Positions 17,401 through 25,357 of a DNA stretch of 37,180 nucleotides are shown here, one piece after another. A program made the translations under genes and the position numbers. Under the pieces are notes generated by a model, which worked only from the letters and a program-made list of their open reading frames with translations, searched no databases and was not told the origin of the DNA. This stretch comes from Anaerocolumna sp. (GTDB taxonomy: Bacteria > Bacillota > Clostridia > Lachnospirales > Lachnospiraceae). The stretch is from positions 1 through 37,180 of the forward strand of contig JAQSXJ010000021.1 of the NCBI GenBank assembly GCA_029256725.1. Direction: 5' to 3'. How positions within the stretch are numbered: position 1 is the stretch's first letter; every line of letters starts with the position of its first letter.

Positions 17401-19311
17401 AAATATACATTGCCGGCGCAGAATAATCTGGCTGTAATCTATGGAAATGCCATAAAGGATAATGATGGAGCCATGACAGTTCAGGGTAATGCGAATGCTG
17501 TTATCTCTTACCCTCAGACAGAGCTTGGAAATAAAGCTGATCCTACAGAAAGTATTTCCATGGTATTGTCCAGTACCACTACAGGCTGGGCTGAAATCAG
17601 GACTCAGAGCTACAACGGGACGAAATACGGTCAGCCCGCAGATTTCAATGATTCCTACAGCAAGGGGAATACAGGTACGTTGCTTGCAACCATACAGATA
17701 CCAGATACCAATGGAAAGACAGTAAATGTGGGAAGTCTTGTTTATACAACCGCAGGAATTAAGGGCGGAGAGGTAATCAACTCCCAGAACGGGAATATGC
17801 TGTTTGTGGTAATCCACACTGACGGAGCAGGCAGTATATCCTATAAGGAGATACAATTAAGACCCCGGGAAGATGCTGTCATAGAACCGGCAGAGACCAC
17901 CGGACCGGTAGATAAGGCCACAGGTAAAATCAATCTCTCCTATGCATCCTTTGAGTTCGGAATGAATAACGGGCAGCCGGCAGATACAGGTGCCGGCAAT
18001 ACCGGTGAAAAGCTTTATGACAATGATTTATCCACCTTTGCGAATGTATATGAGGGAAATGGAAACTGGAGCAACGGGGATGGATATATCTTACTGGACT
18101 TTGGTGAAAAAAGCAGTGTTGCTGTCTCAAAGGCCAAAATGCAGGAGCGTAACGATGACCCTTATTGTGTGGGAAGAATCGCCGGAACTTATCTTCTTGG
18201 CTCCAACGATAAGAGTAACTGGACAATAATTACTGCAAAGCTTGGAAATAATACTGCGGCGGAGCAGGAAACCACGGCACTGGAGGGCCAGAGTACCAAC
18301 TATTATCGTTATTTCAAATTAATGAATGACAATAAAGGCTGGACCGGAAATGTTGCGGAATTGAAGCTTTATGGGGATTACAAAACCTCGGATACAAATG
18401 TGAAGGAATCCGATGCAACCCTGGTGTCTTTGAATTATATATTAAACGGGATAAGCTACCCGGTAACGGGCTTTACGCCTCAAGTGAATACCTACTTGGT
18501 GTCTCTGCCGGCAGGGACGGCGGAGGGTGCCGGTATAGAGCTGCAGGGAACAGCAAATTCCTTAAAAGCCTCCATTACAACCAACGGTACTGTAATTTCG
18601 GAGGGAAAGGCGGCGATAAGGCTTAAGGTTACGGCAGAGGACGCCACGGTAAAATCCTACAGGGTTATCTTTAGTATTGATAAAGCGGCTCCTCCCATAC
18701 CCGGAACCGGCACAAGCCCGGCAGAAGGTGGAGCCGGTACAATCCCGTCAGGAGAAGATACGGTCAAACAGGAAGAAAAACAGTTACTGGATGAAATAAC
18801 AGTGACAACCCAAAATACACTTTTCATTGGAGGAACTACGGGAGATACGTTCATACTGAAGGTTTCTCTTCCGAAAAAGCTTATTGTCGCAGGAAGCACC
18901 TTCACCTCCGGTAATAAAGGATGTGTCAGGGTGGACGAAAGCGGAAGGCTTAGGGCAGTTAAAGAAGGAGTTGCCGTAATAACAACAAAAATCACCTTAA
19001 AGGACGGTGTATATAAGGAATTTACCACCGTTGTTACGGTAAAGAAAGCCTTTGTGAAATTTACCGAATATACCTCTGATCTAAAGATGGGCAAATCCTA
19101 CATCTTTAAGGTTTCGACCGGAGGGTATAGGAAATCGGATCTGGAGTATGTCACAATCAGAAGGGGAGTGGCGGTTGTAGGACGGAACAAGGGGAAAACT
19201 TCCGTACGTGTATATGCTAAAAGTGCAGGTTCTGACTATGTAGTGGTGAAGGCTTATGGAACCGGTGGGAAATATGTTACCAAAAAGATAAAAGTAAATA
19301 TCAAAAAATAA
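14428..19311 (+). CDS. Large secreted multidomain protein with alginate-lyase-type domain and discoidin domains
   Basis: A 1627-residue exported protein. A signal peptide (1 to about 31, ending TAFAA) is followed by three F5/8 type C (discoidin-like) domains at about 45-200, 205-350 and 355-550. An alpha-helical domain of the alginate lyase superfamily follows at about 560-940, with YKEADRDQSHTLVGLFGLAE (Arg832, Asp833, His836), a conserved stretch of that family. Then come a beta-rich module (950-1150), a fourth discoidin domain (1165-1320), a cadherin-like beta-sandwich (1327-1418), a Pro/Gly linker and a C-terminal Ig-like bacterial domain region. No LPXTG or SLH anchor is seen; the lysine-rich Ig-like end may hold it to the wall. 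It probably binds and cleaves a uronic-acid polysaccharide outside the cell. A hydrolase role cannot be excluded. Confidence 0.85.
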   Translation: MKMAKRFLTLFLTIVMVVTMSTSGTVTAFAAAGNVSGIQVEGENQLDLMAGGITAAYINSSDADGNVITKSDTQKGSELLGKMTDGNNDTFPDSWLVEHEGIILDFGEGHKAALFQVNILARQDQFGERVNGTVIQGSDNGSTWVDITETVTGIASKTVSGSAIQSPWVQLSADSSSAHRYVRIWNRNSNWCMNIAEIEFFGSLESTQEDLSEDEVGELLNIPSLAPAFIVEENPASRVENMFDDSISTSYDNTCDNGIVMDFGKYKSIRVNSAAFMSSLNVSGTILYGSNDGSSWEEVTKEAEATAGLQILEGIRNGNYYRYIKVGNKNRPSGWSFKIQDLKIFGAVKRNAPIAEDTSSETDITADIGSNSGFMTYQNDKNGADGTSLWTSLTDGKITTFADKTGGSLVIDLTDNGRVNASAQVTGINFYARHSWADRLAGSKLLGSNDGTSWVELTAAATAVPVLGVINGVDYESIKVEGSGTFDQLIAAAAANGIADINDSNLWTPCSLLSQDGNDYKYLKIVTASTYLNISEIRIFGHYRYSASEESITPKLMTKKSDFVHPGILNSGEELATMKKYAVGADSCEPWASAFQKLKAETDTYFDSSNTNYLNPNDLSMTRITNLTSGGSGEMRINATKVYNLTIMWYITGDSKYAELAKRTMLWYGDHFEGLGNLKAANSSEWVLSNVNLAVGSIALKFCSAAEILRQYYSGWTKADTYDLLEMFSADGGDGIICSMKTMFERPDSIAQYKVNNMIHGHEIMLNYGTIAYAVFAEDVDLYNKIVTSYVIKGADYEAADEWTKWDVNGAYGGSIFFNVNETTGQYKEADRDQSHTLVGLFGLAEIAQIAYLQGDDTLYECGNRLLLKGAEFLSGYALGYDPEQIYGYQVTYPWNAHNRPFSPSNASAGPSTYNRGFFNGGLFELVYNHYKYHSNATPGEYSKLEETVNNPIIMPEPLALDVTGNGTLLYSNEDRKNVYQNLPVPMTSPDKYTLPAQNNLAVIYGNAIKDNDGAMTVQGNANAVISYPQTELGNKADPTESISMVLSSTTTGWAEIRTQSYNGTKYGQPADFNDSYSKGNTGTLLATIQIPDTNGKTVNVGSLVYTTAGIKGGEVINSQNGNMLFVVIHTDGAGSISYKEIQLRPREDAVIEPAETTGPVDKATGKINLSYASFEFGMNNGQPADTGAGNTGEKLYDNDLSTFANVYEGNGNWSNGDGYILLDFGEKSSVAVSKAKMQERNDDPYCVGRIAGTYLLGSNDKSNWTIITAKLGNNTAAEQETTALEGQSTNYYRYFKLMNDNKGWTGNVAELKLYGDYKTSDTNVKESDATLVSLNYILNGISYPVTGFTPQVNTYLVSLPAGTAEGAGIELQGTANSLKASITTNGTVISEGKAAIRLKVTAEDATVKSYRVIFSIDKAAPPIPGTGTSPAEGGAGTIPSGEDTVKQEEKQLLDEITVTTQNTLFIGGTTGDTFILKVSLPKKLIVAGSTFTSGNKGCVRVDESGRLRAVKEGVAVITTKITLKDGVYKEFTTVVTVKKAFVKFTEYTSDLKMGKSYIFKVSTGGYRKSDLEYVTIRRGVAVVGRNKGKTSVRVYAKSAGSDYVVVKAYGTGGKYVTKKIKVNIKK

Positions 19312-19369
19312 TGGTTCAGCTATAATAAGACAGCTCCGGGAAGGGATAGCAGACAGAGGAATCATTTAC

Positions 19370-19420
19370 AGGAAGGCTGGAAAAGATTATGAGAGCTTCT
19401 CATAGGTGTCCGGCCTTCCT
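19370..19420 (+). terminator. Nested hairpin after the secreted lyase gene
   Basis: Outer arms AGGAAGGCTGGA (19370-19381) and TCCGGCCTTCCT (19409-19420) pair over 12 bp with one G-T. Inside, TATGAGA (19388-19394) and TCTCATA (19398-19404) form a second perfect stem. No T run follows, so it may slow or process the transcript rather than end it; downstream genes run in the same direction. Confidence 0.45.
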
Positions 19421-19543
19421 AGTACTGCATTGCGTTTGATACTTGTATCACCGGTTTTTTAATAAGAGTTGTTGATTTCAAGTCCTAAGTATTTTATGAT
19501 AGAATCAGAAAAAGAATGCAGTTGGAGGACAGGAGAAGAGTGT

Positions 19544-20830
19544 ATGAAAAAAATATATTTCGTAATAATCATTTTGCTAGGCGTCGGATTAACGGGCTGT
19601 AACCGGCTGCAGGGGAAAAAGGATTATCAAAATATAAATTATGACGGGTCCTCTGAGAAAACAGAGATAATACTTACCTTTACCGGAGGAGACATGGCAT
19701 GGAATAAAACAATGGATACCGTGGTCAGAGGCTTTCATAAAATATATCCGGATATCACGGTGAGCTGCTCAAACGGAACGTCCGGTTTGGGGCTGTACAA
19801 CGATTTTCTAAAGAAGCAGGATGCCGTTGGAGAATTGGGGGATATTGTTGAAATAAGCGATGCAAAGCAATTTGCCACAAATGGAAGAATTGTTCCCCTG
19901 CCCAAGGAACTTACAGCCCTGACAAAATATAATTACAGTTATGATGGCTCAATTTATGCGATTGCAACAAAAATAACCACTCAGGGTATTGTTTATAACA
20001 AAAAAATATTCCGTCAGCTCGGGTTGTCGGAACCGAAAACTTATTCCGAATTTTTAGCACTGTGTGACACGATTAAAAAATACCGGCTTATTCCGATTGC
20101 TGCAGGAGGAAAAGATTTATGGCATATGGCATTTTGGATTAACCATTTTTTCAGACAGGATGTACTGTTTCACAATCCCGGTTGGCTGGAAGAAAAGAAT
20201 GAAGGGAGGGTTGCCTGGGTGGACAAGGAACCGGGAAATATGTTGAAGCATATCGCAGAGCTGTTTCAAACAGGCTATGTGCAGTCGGATTTCATGCAGG
20301 TTTCGGACAGCCTTGCTATTTCGGAAATTGCTAACGGACAGGCTGTTATGCTTTACTCCGGCCCCTGGGTATTTGACCAGCTGCTGAATCTCAATCCGGA
20401 TATGGAACCCGGCTGGTTTTTCCTTCCTGACGAGAGTGGGAACAGCATGGTTTTTGATGATACCTCTTCTGGGTGGTCCATCACAGCGGAATGCAAAGAG
20501 GACAAAAAGAAATATGAGGCGGCAGTTTTGTTCCTGAAGTATTTTTACAGTGAACCTGTCTACACGAATGTCTGCCAGACAATGAATTCGATGCCTGCGG
20601 TGCAGGAAGAAATTGAATATAGCATGGTTCCCATACAAAAGAAAGTTCTGGAGGACTTTGAAGCATCACAGCATACAACGGCCATTCAAATAGGTGATGA
20701 GGAAACCCCGGAGGTTTTCCGTAATTATATGTATAGGCTGGTTCAAGAATTAATTGCCGGAAAATATGAGGTAAAGGAAGTACAGCAGCTTCTGGATGAA
20801 AAGTGGGATGAAAAAACAGATGAAGATTAA
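19544..20830 (+). CDS. Sugar-binding lipoprotein encoded with the kinase/regulator pair
   Basis: A 428-residue extracellular solute-binding protein (family 1, maltose-binding type). The start is ATG 19544, not the upstream in-frame codon at 19469, because only this start gives a lipoprotein signal: MKKIYFVIIILLGVGLTGC with lipobox cysteine 19. The body has the usual two-lobe motifs, for example GQAVMLYSGPWVF near the ligand site. Its stop lies inside the start of the YesM-type kinase gene (overlap 20796-20830), and no permease gene is next to it. It is therefore more likely to present a sugar to the kinase than to feed a transporter. The import operon further on has its own, different binding protein. 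Confidence 0.87.
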   Translation: MKKIYFVIIILLGVGLTGCNRLQGKKDYQNINYDGSSEKTEIILTFTGGDMAWNKTMDTVVRGFHKIYPDITVSCSNGTSGLGLYNDFLKKQDAVGELGDIVEISDAKQFATNGRIVPLPKELTALTKYNYSYDGSIYAIATKITTQGIVYNKKIFRQLGLSEPKTYSEFLALCDTIKKYRLIPIAAGGKDLWHMAFWINHFFRQDVLFHNPGWLEEKNEGRVAWVDKEPGNMLKHIAELFQTGYVQSDFMQVSDSLAISEIANGQAVMLYSGPWVFDQLLNLNPDMEPGWFFLPDESGNSMVFDDTSSGWSITAECKEDKKKYEAAVLFLKYFYSEPVYTNVCQTMNSMPAVQEEIEYSMVPIQKKVLEDFEASQHTTAIQIGDEETPEVFRNYMYRLVQELIAGKYEVKEVQQLLDEKWDEKTDED

Positions 20831-22673
20831 GCTGAAAAGAAAAGATAAGCCCAGTCGAAGAAAAAGAAGCATGTTCTTGCATCTGACCATTATATTTATG
20901 CTGGTTGGGCTGCTTCCGCTGGTGGCTATAGGAAGCCTTTTTGTGGAAAGGTATTCTGGAAATATGCGGGAAATCGTCATAGACAATGCCTTTTCCAAGG
21001 CAAATTTTATGAGCCGGAGTATAGAAGAAATCATTAGCAGGCTGGATGAAAAGCTCAAATATCTTTATGATTACAATGCGGAGGATTATACCTCTTTCTA
21101 TAAGATATTGGAGGATAAGAGCCTGAACAGCGGGCAGCTGGCGGTTAAGATAGAGAGTATCCTCATCATTATACTGTATATGGATAATGACATTGAGGGG
21201 GTGCGGTTCATTGATGGTAATAATAAGCTTTACAGCGTTTACAGAGATCCTACCAAAAACATATATGGTAAAATTATGCTTAGTGACAGGCTGACGGGAA
21301 CCAATACTGCAGATTATAAGAAGCAATATCTGCTGCCAACTATAAAAGAGAATCGATACTATTACCCGTCGGAGCAATATATATTCACCTCTGCCAGGTA
21401 TTATATGGACACTGCTACAGTTGCCTCTGCCAACAATAAGCCCATGGGAACTTTGTATTTGGATGTGAACATTAACAAACTGAAAAAGGTGGTTGATGAT
21501 ATCCAGCTATATGAAAAAAGCAATGTGTATATTGTGGATAAGAATACAGGAAGATATATCTACAGCCCTGATGAAAACGATTATTCGAAAGCCTTTGGGG
21601 ATAAGAAAGTTCTGATGCAATTGGCAGCAAACCGCTACAAACAGGAAAAGGACTATATCCTCACAGGGCAGGAGATAGATGGAAGCAGCTGGTTAATCGT
21701 GACCAGAATCTATAACCAGGATATCCTAAGGCTCTATAAGGAGAATGTAACCTATTTCTCTGTAATTTTGATTGGAGCCTGTGTCCTGTTAATTATCATA
21801 AACCTGCTGTCCTCCAGAAAGATAAGCCTGCCGGCAAGAGAGTTAAAAAGTGCTATGGTGGAGATAGAACGGGGCAATCTGGACACCCGTGTAAACCTGT
21901 CCAGCCAGGATGAAATGGGATATCTGGCAGAGGGACTCAATCATATGGTGGAAAATCTGCAAAAATATATCAGCAAGGTATATGTGGCGGAGCTAAGGCA
22001 GAGAGAAGCCCAGCTAAATGCCTTGAGGACACAGATAAGCCCCCATTATCTCTACAACACTCTGGATGTTATTCGCATGACGGCAATTTCCAATAATGAC
22101 GGGAAAACAGCCTCCATGCTGGACAGCCTTTCCGGCCAGCTTCGGTATGTAATCGGTCAGAGCAGCGACAGGGTAGCACTGCGCAGGGAGCTGGAGAATA
22201 TCAGGGAATACTTTGTAATCGTAAAAATCAGATATGAGGATAAATTGGAGCTTGATATTGATGTGAACAAGGAGGAGCTGGATCTGTATGTTATGAAGCT
22301 TTTGCTGCAGCCGGTGGTGGAAAATGCCGTAAAGCACGGGTTTAAAAATAAAAGGGAGAAGGGCAGAATCAGCATCAGGATTAACAGAAGAGAGGACTGC
22401 CTTGAAATCACGGTTATGGATGACGGAGTGGGTATGTCAGCGGATAAGCTTCGGCAGTTAAACGACCTTTTGGGCAGAGAGGAAATCGGACTTAAGACAG
22501 AGGACGGCTGGCTGAGCGTCGGAGTAAAAAATGTATATGACCGGATTAAGAAATATTATGGTGAGGAGTATGGGTTTGAGATAACCAGCTGTGAAAGTCT
22601 GGGTACCATAGTAAAGTTCAGGCTGCCGGTGCTTGAGCAGGCGGAAGAAAGTGAGGCGGAAAAGAATGTTTGA
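20796..22673 (+). CDS. YesM-type sensor histidine kinase
   Basis: A 625-residue kinase counted from ATG 20796; ATGs at 20808 and 20820 are equally possible starts because no clear ribosome site is present and translation may be coupled to the upstream gene. Layout: cytoplasmic basic start, membrane helix (about 30-52), extracytoplasmic sensor of about 270 residues with Cache-like character, second helix (about 325-345), HAMP, His_kinase domain with His417 in QISPHYLYNTL, and an ATPase domain with LLQPVVENAVKHG and MDDGVGMS. This is the LytS/YesM class found with carbohydrate genes in Firmicutes. It is the partner of the YesN-type regulator, whose start overlaps its stop by eight bases, and probably of the binding lipoprotein before it. 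Confidence 0.93.
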   Translation: MKSGMKKQMKIKLKRKDKPSRRKRSMFLHLTIIFMLVGLLPLVAIGSLFVERYSGNMREIVIDNAFSKANFMSRSIEEIISRLDEKLKYLYDYNAEDYTSFYKILEDKSLNSGQLAVKIESILIIILYMDNDIEGVRFIDGNNKLYSVYRDPTKNIYGKIMLSDRLTGTNTADYKKQYLLPTIKENRYYYPSEQYIFTSARYYMDTATVASANNKPMGTLYLDVNINKLKKVVDDIQLYEKSNVYIVDKNTGRYIYSPDENDYSKAFGDKKVLMQLAANRYKQEKDYILTGQEIDGSSWLIVTRIYNQDILRLYKENVTYFSVILIGACVLLIIINLLSSRKISLPARELKSAMVEIERGNLDTRVNLSSQDEMGYLAEGLNHMVENLQKYISKVYVAELRQREAQLNALRTQISPHYLYNTLDVIRMTAISNNDGKTASMLDSLSGQLRYVIGQSSDRVALRRELENIREYFVIVKIRYEDKLELDIDVNKEELDLYVMKLLLQPVVENAVKHGFKNKREKGRISIRINRREDCLEITVMDDGVGMSADKLRQLNDLLGREEIGLKTEDGWLSVGVKNVYDRIKKYYGEEYGFEITSCESLGTIVKFRLPVLEQAEESEAEKNV

Positions 22674-24246
22674 CATAATAATAGCGGATGATGAACCGGT
22701 TCTTGCCAATGGACTGCAAAAGCTGATCGATTGGGAGGAGCTGGGGTGCAATATTGTCGGAACTGCCTATAACGGTGCGGAAGCCCTGGAGCTGCTCCTT
22801 GCCACAGAACCGGATATAGCGGTGCTTGATATATGCATGCCGGAAATGACCGGTATTGAGTTGATTAAGCGGATTAATAAGGACCATTTAAAAACCAGGG
22901 TAATCTTTATCAGCGGATACCAGGACTTTTTCTATGCCCAGGAGGCGGTAAACCAGGGAGCTCTTGAATACCTGCTGAAGCCTGTTAAAAAATCGGGACT
23001 GGAGCAGGCCATTAAGAAGGCACAGATTCTGATATCGAAGCAGAATCCCATGAGTCTTATGGAGGGCACCAGGAACGAGCTCCAGGAAATGTTTGGGGAC
23101 ATCAACCGTTATGAGGAATATGCGGAGGGAGATTTGTACGAGAGGTTTACCCGCCTTGGTTTAGAAGTAGAAGACCGGCGGTTTATCTGCATTTGCTACG
23201 CCATTTCGGATAAGGACAGGGAAATAGCAGCAGGCAGCCAGTATGACAGGTACGAGCTGATTCGTTTTTCAGTATATAACAGAATACAGGACTATTTTGC
23301 GGAGCATAAAAAGGGTTTCGTGGTAAAGAGGGATGATGAGTGCTGCAGTATAATGATTCTCCTGACACAAAAGGAGGGGGAATGTATTACGAGAGATTAT
23401 GTAACCCCTTTTGTAGGTATGGTTGAAAGAGAATATGGAATGGAACTATTTGCCGGAGTTGGTGATGTGGTTCAAAAAATAACTGACATGAAATATGCTT
23501 ATAAAACAGCTAAATTCTCTTTTGAAATGCGATTTTTTGAAGAAAAGCCTCTAATCATATACAGGGATATAAACAGGGATTACTCTAAATCCTTTGAGGA
23601 TTATCAGGAAGCTTATGATGCAGCAGCGAAAAAAATTCTATTGGCAAACCGGGATATAGAAAAAGAATTGGGGTATTGCCTTGACATGATAGAAAGCCTT
23701 CATTACGGCAACCGATACGCTGCCTTAAACCGCTGTTTTTCCTTCTCAGTGAATCTACTGCAGCTGCTGGAGGAGTATCAGCTGCTGGAGACATCCTGCA
23801 GAGAACGGGAGGATGAATTCTTAAACCGGTTGAGGGGACTAACCAGCTATTATGCGGTAAGGAAAGAGTTTGTTGCCCATTATATGGAGCTGGCGAAAAG
23901 CATTTCGGAAAAGTCGGGGAATAAGGATAAGCATGTGGTCACTGGCATAAAGGATTATATTCAGAAAAATTATGCGGAGAATATTACCCTGGCCCTGCTG
24001 GCAAAGGAGTTTTACATGAATTCCTTTTATTTCAGCGCTTTTTTTAAAAAAGAAACCGGCAAGAACTTCAAGGACTACCTGACAGATGTCCGGATGAAGG
24101 AGGCCGTGAAGCTGTTGCAAAGGACGGATTTAAAGACTTATGAAGTTGCGGAAAAAGTGGGCTATAACAATGTACGACAGTTCAGTGACAAGTTCAAGGA
24201 GCTCTACCGGGTAAGCCCTGCCGAATATAAAAAGGGCAGACAGTAA
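22666..24246 (+). CDS. YesN-type response regulator with AraC DNA-binding domain
   Basis: A 526-residue regulator. ATG 22666 begins MFDIIIADDEPVLANGLQKL; an upstream in-frame extension to 22633 lies inside the kinase gene and is rejected. The receiver domain (1-120) has Asp10/Asp11, phospho-acceptor Asp55 in AVLDICMPEMTG and Lys near 105. A middle region of about 300 residues follows, as in other YesN proteins. The AraC-type double helix-turn-helix is at about 425-526 and contains NFKDYLTDVRMKEAVKLL and ends VSPAEYKKGRQ. It probably activates the surrounding polysaccharide genes when the kinase senses its ligand. A strong terminator follows. Confidence 0.94.
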   Translation: MFDIIIADDEPVLANGLQKLIDWEELGCNIVGTAYNGAEALELLLATEPDIAVLDICMPEMTGIELIKRINKDHLKTRVIFISGYQDFFYAQEAVNQGALEYLLKPVKKSGLEQAIKKAQILISKQNPMSLMEGTRNELQEMFGDINRYEEYAEGDLYERFTRLGLEVEDRRFICICYAISDKDREIAAGSQYDRYELIRFSVYNRIQDYFAEHKKGFVVKRDDECCSIMILLTQKEGECITRDYVTPFVGMVEREYGMELFAGVGDVVQKITDMKYAYKTAKFSFEMRFFEEKPLIIYRDINRDYSKSFEDYQEAYDAAAKKILLANRDIEKELGYCLDMIESLHYGNRYAALNRCFSFSVNLLQLLEEYQLLETSCREREDEFLNRLRGLTSYYAVRKEFVAHYMELAKSISEKSGNKDKHVVTGIKDYIQKNYAENITLALLAKEFYMNSFYFSAFFKKETGKNFKDYLTDVRMKEAVKLLQRTDLKTYEVAEKVGYNNVRQFSDKFKELYRVSPAEYKKGRQ

Positions 24247-24279
24247 TAAGAAACTTCTAAAATTACCTTCTTAAAAAAC

Positions 24280-24336
24280 ACCACATTATGCTTAAAAAAC
24301 TGAGTTTATAGGTTGAGCATAATGTGGTATTTTTAT
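24280..24336 (+). terminator. Rho-independent terminator after the YesN-type gene
   Basis: Perfect 13-bp arms ACCACATTATGCT (24280-24292) and AGCATAATGTGGT (24316-24328) with a 23-base loop and an ATTTTTAT tail. It separates the sensing operon from the import operon. Confidence 0.8.
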
Positions 24337-24342
24337 TATACA
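24313..24342 (+). promoter_or_regulatory. Candidate promoter of the import operon inside the terminator
   Basis: TTGAGC (24313-24318), an 18-base spacer and TATACA (24337-24342). The -35 box overlaps the right arm of the terminator. The gap holds little other room for a promoter. Confidence 0.3.
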
Positions 24343-24385
24343 AACACACACAATCTGCATAAACTTGAGGCAAACTGGGAAAGGC

Positions 24386-25345
24386 ATGGATACTGGTATG
24401 ATACAGGAAAAAATGAAAAATCAGAGAAAAGGGGCACCGGGCATAGGGAAAGAACTGATAAAGAACAGATTGCTTTACAGCATGATGTTAATCGGAGTTC
24501 TGTGGACGGCGGTGTTTGCCTATATACCCATGGGCGGACTGATAGTGGCATTTAAAAAATTCAGCTACAGTGACGGAATTCTAAAAAGCCCATGGGCGGG
24601 TATTGATAATTTCAAATTTTTATTTTTAAACAAAGATTTATTTAATATTACCTTTAATACGGTTTGGCTTAATGTTCTGTTTATTGTATTTTCCACCTCC
24701 GTATCAGTATTACTGGCGCTGATGTTTACGGAAGTAAAGAGCAAAATTTATAAGAAGCTGACACAATCCGTTGCAATTATCCCTTATTTTATATCCTGGG
24801 CAGTGGTTGCCATGTTCTTACAGGGTTTTCTTGGGGACAGAGGGCTGATCAATCAGTTTATCAGGCAGTTGGGAGGGGATTCCGTAGCCTTTTACAATAC
24901 GGATACCTATTGGAGATTTATACTGGTATTGCTTCGTATCTGGCAGGGAGCCGGGTTCGGAACGATTATCTATATTGCAACTATCACCGGTTTTGATGCG
25001 GAAGTCTACGAAGCGGCTAAAATTGACGGTGCCAACCGTTTCCAGCTCATCTCAAAGCTTACGCTGCCCATGCTGAAGACGACGATTATTATGCTCACCT
25101 TAATGAGTATTGGAAATATTTTCAGAGGGGATTTTGGTATGATATATGCCCTTGTCGGTGATAACAGCATGATTTACAGAACAACAGATGTTATCGATAC
25201 CTATGTATACAGGGCTTTGCGGACCAATTCCAATCTGGGCTTTAGCACCGCGGTGAGCTTTTACCAATCCGCAGTCGGCTTCTGCATCGTTTTGGCAAGC
25301 AACTGGCTGACGAGAAAAGTGGAACCGGATTCTGCGTTATTTTAG
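24386..25345 (+). CDS. Carbohydrate ABC transporter permease, LplB type
   Basis: A 319-residue inner-membrane permease of the CUT1 sugar family. About six membrane helices are seen, and the EAA loop that contacts the ATPase is present as YEAAKIDGANRFQLISKLTLP. The start is uncertain: ATG 24386 has GGGAAAGG just before it and is preferred; TTG 24365 and ATG 24398 are in frame too. It forms a pair with the next permease and a binding lipoprotein. No ATPase gene is in the operon, which is usual for this family, where one MsmX-type ATPase encoded elsewhere serves several importers. The expected load is an oligosaccharide, probably the product of the secreted lyase. Confidence 0.93.
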   Translation: MDTGMIQEKMKNQRKGAPGIGKELIKNRLLYSMMLIGVLWTAVFAYIPMGGLIVAFKKFSYSDGILKSPWAGIDNFKFLFLNKDLFNITFNTVWLNVLFIVFSTSVSVLLALMFTEVKSKIYKKLTQSVAIIPYFISWAVVAMFLQGFLGDRGLINQFIRQLGGDSVAFYNTDTYWRFILVLLRIWQGAGFGTIIYIATITGFDAEVYEAAKIDGANRFQLISKLTLPMLKTTIIMLTLMSIGNIFRGDFGMIYALVGDNSMIYRTTDVIDTYVYRALRTNSNLGFSTAVSFYQSAVGFCIVLASNWLTRKVEPDSALF

Positions 25346-25357
25346 GAGGAAAAAGAC

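Noticed and set aside
17335..17856. Minus-strand open frame of 173 codons inside the secreted lyase gene
   Set aside because: Antisense to a well-supported domain; composition reflects the opposite strand.
20481..21377. Minus-strand open frame of 298 codons
   Set aside because: It lies across the binding-lipoprotein and kinase genes, which are clearly real; its product has no recognisable domain and no ribosome site was seen.
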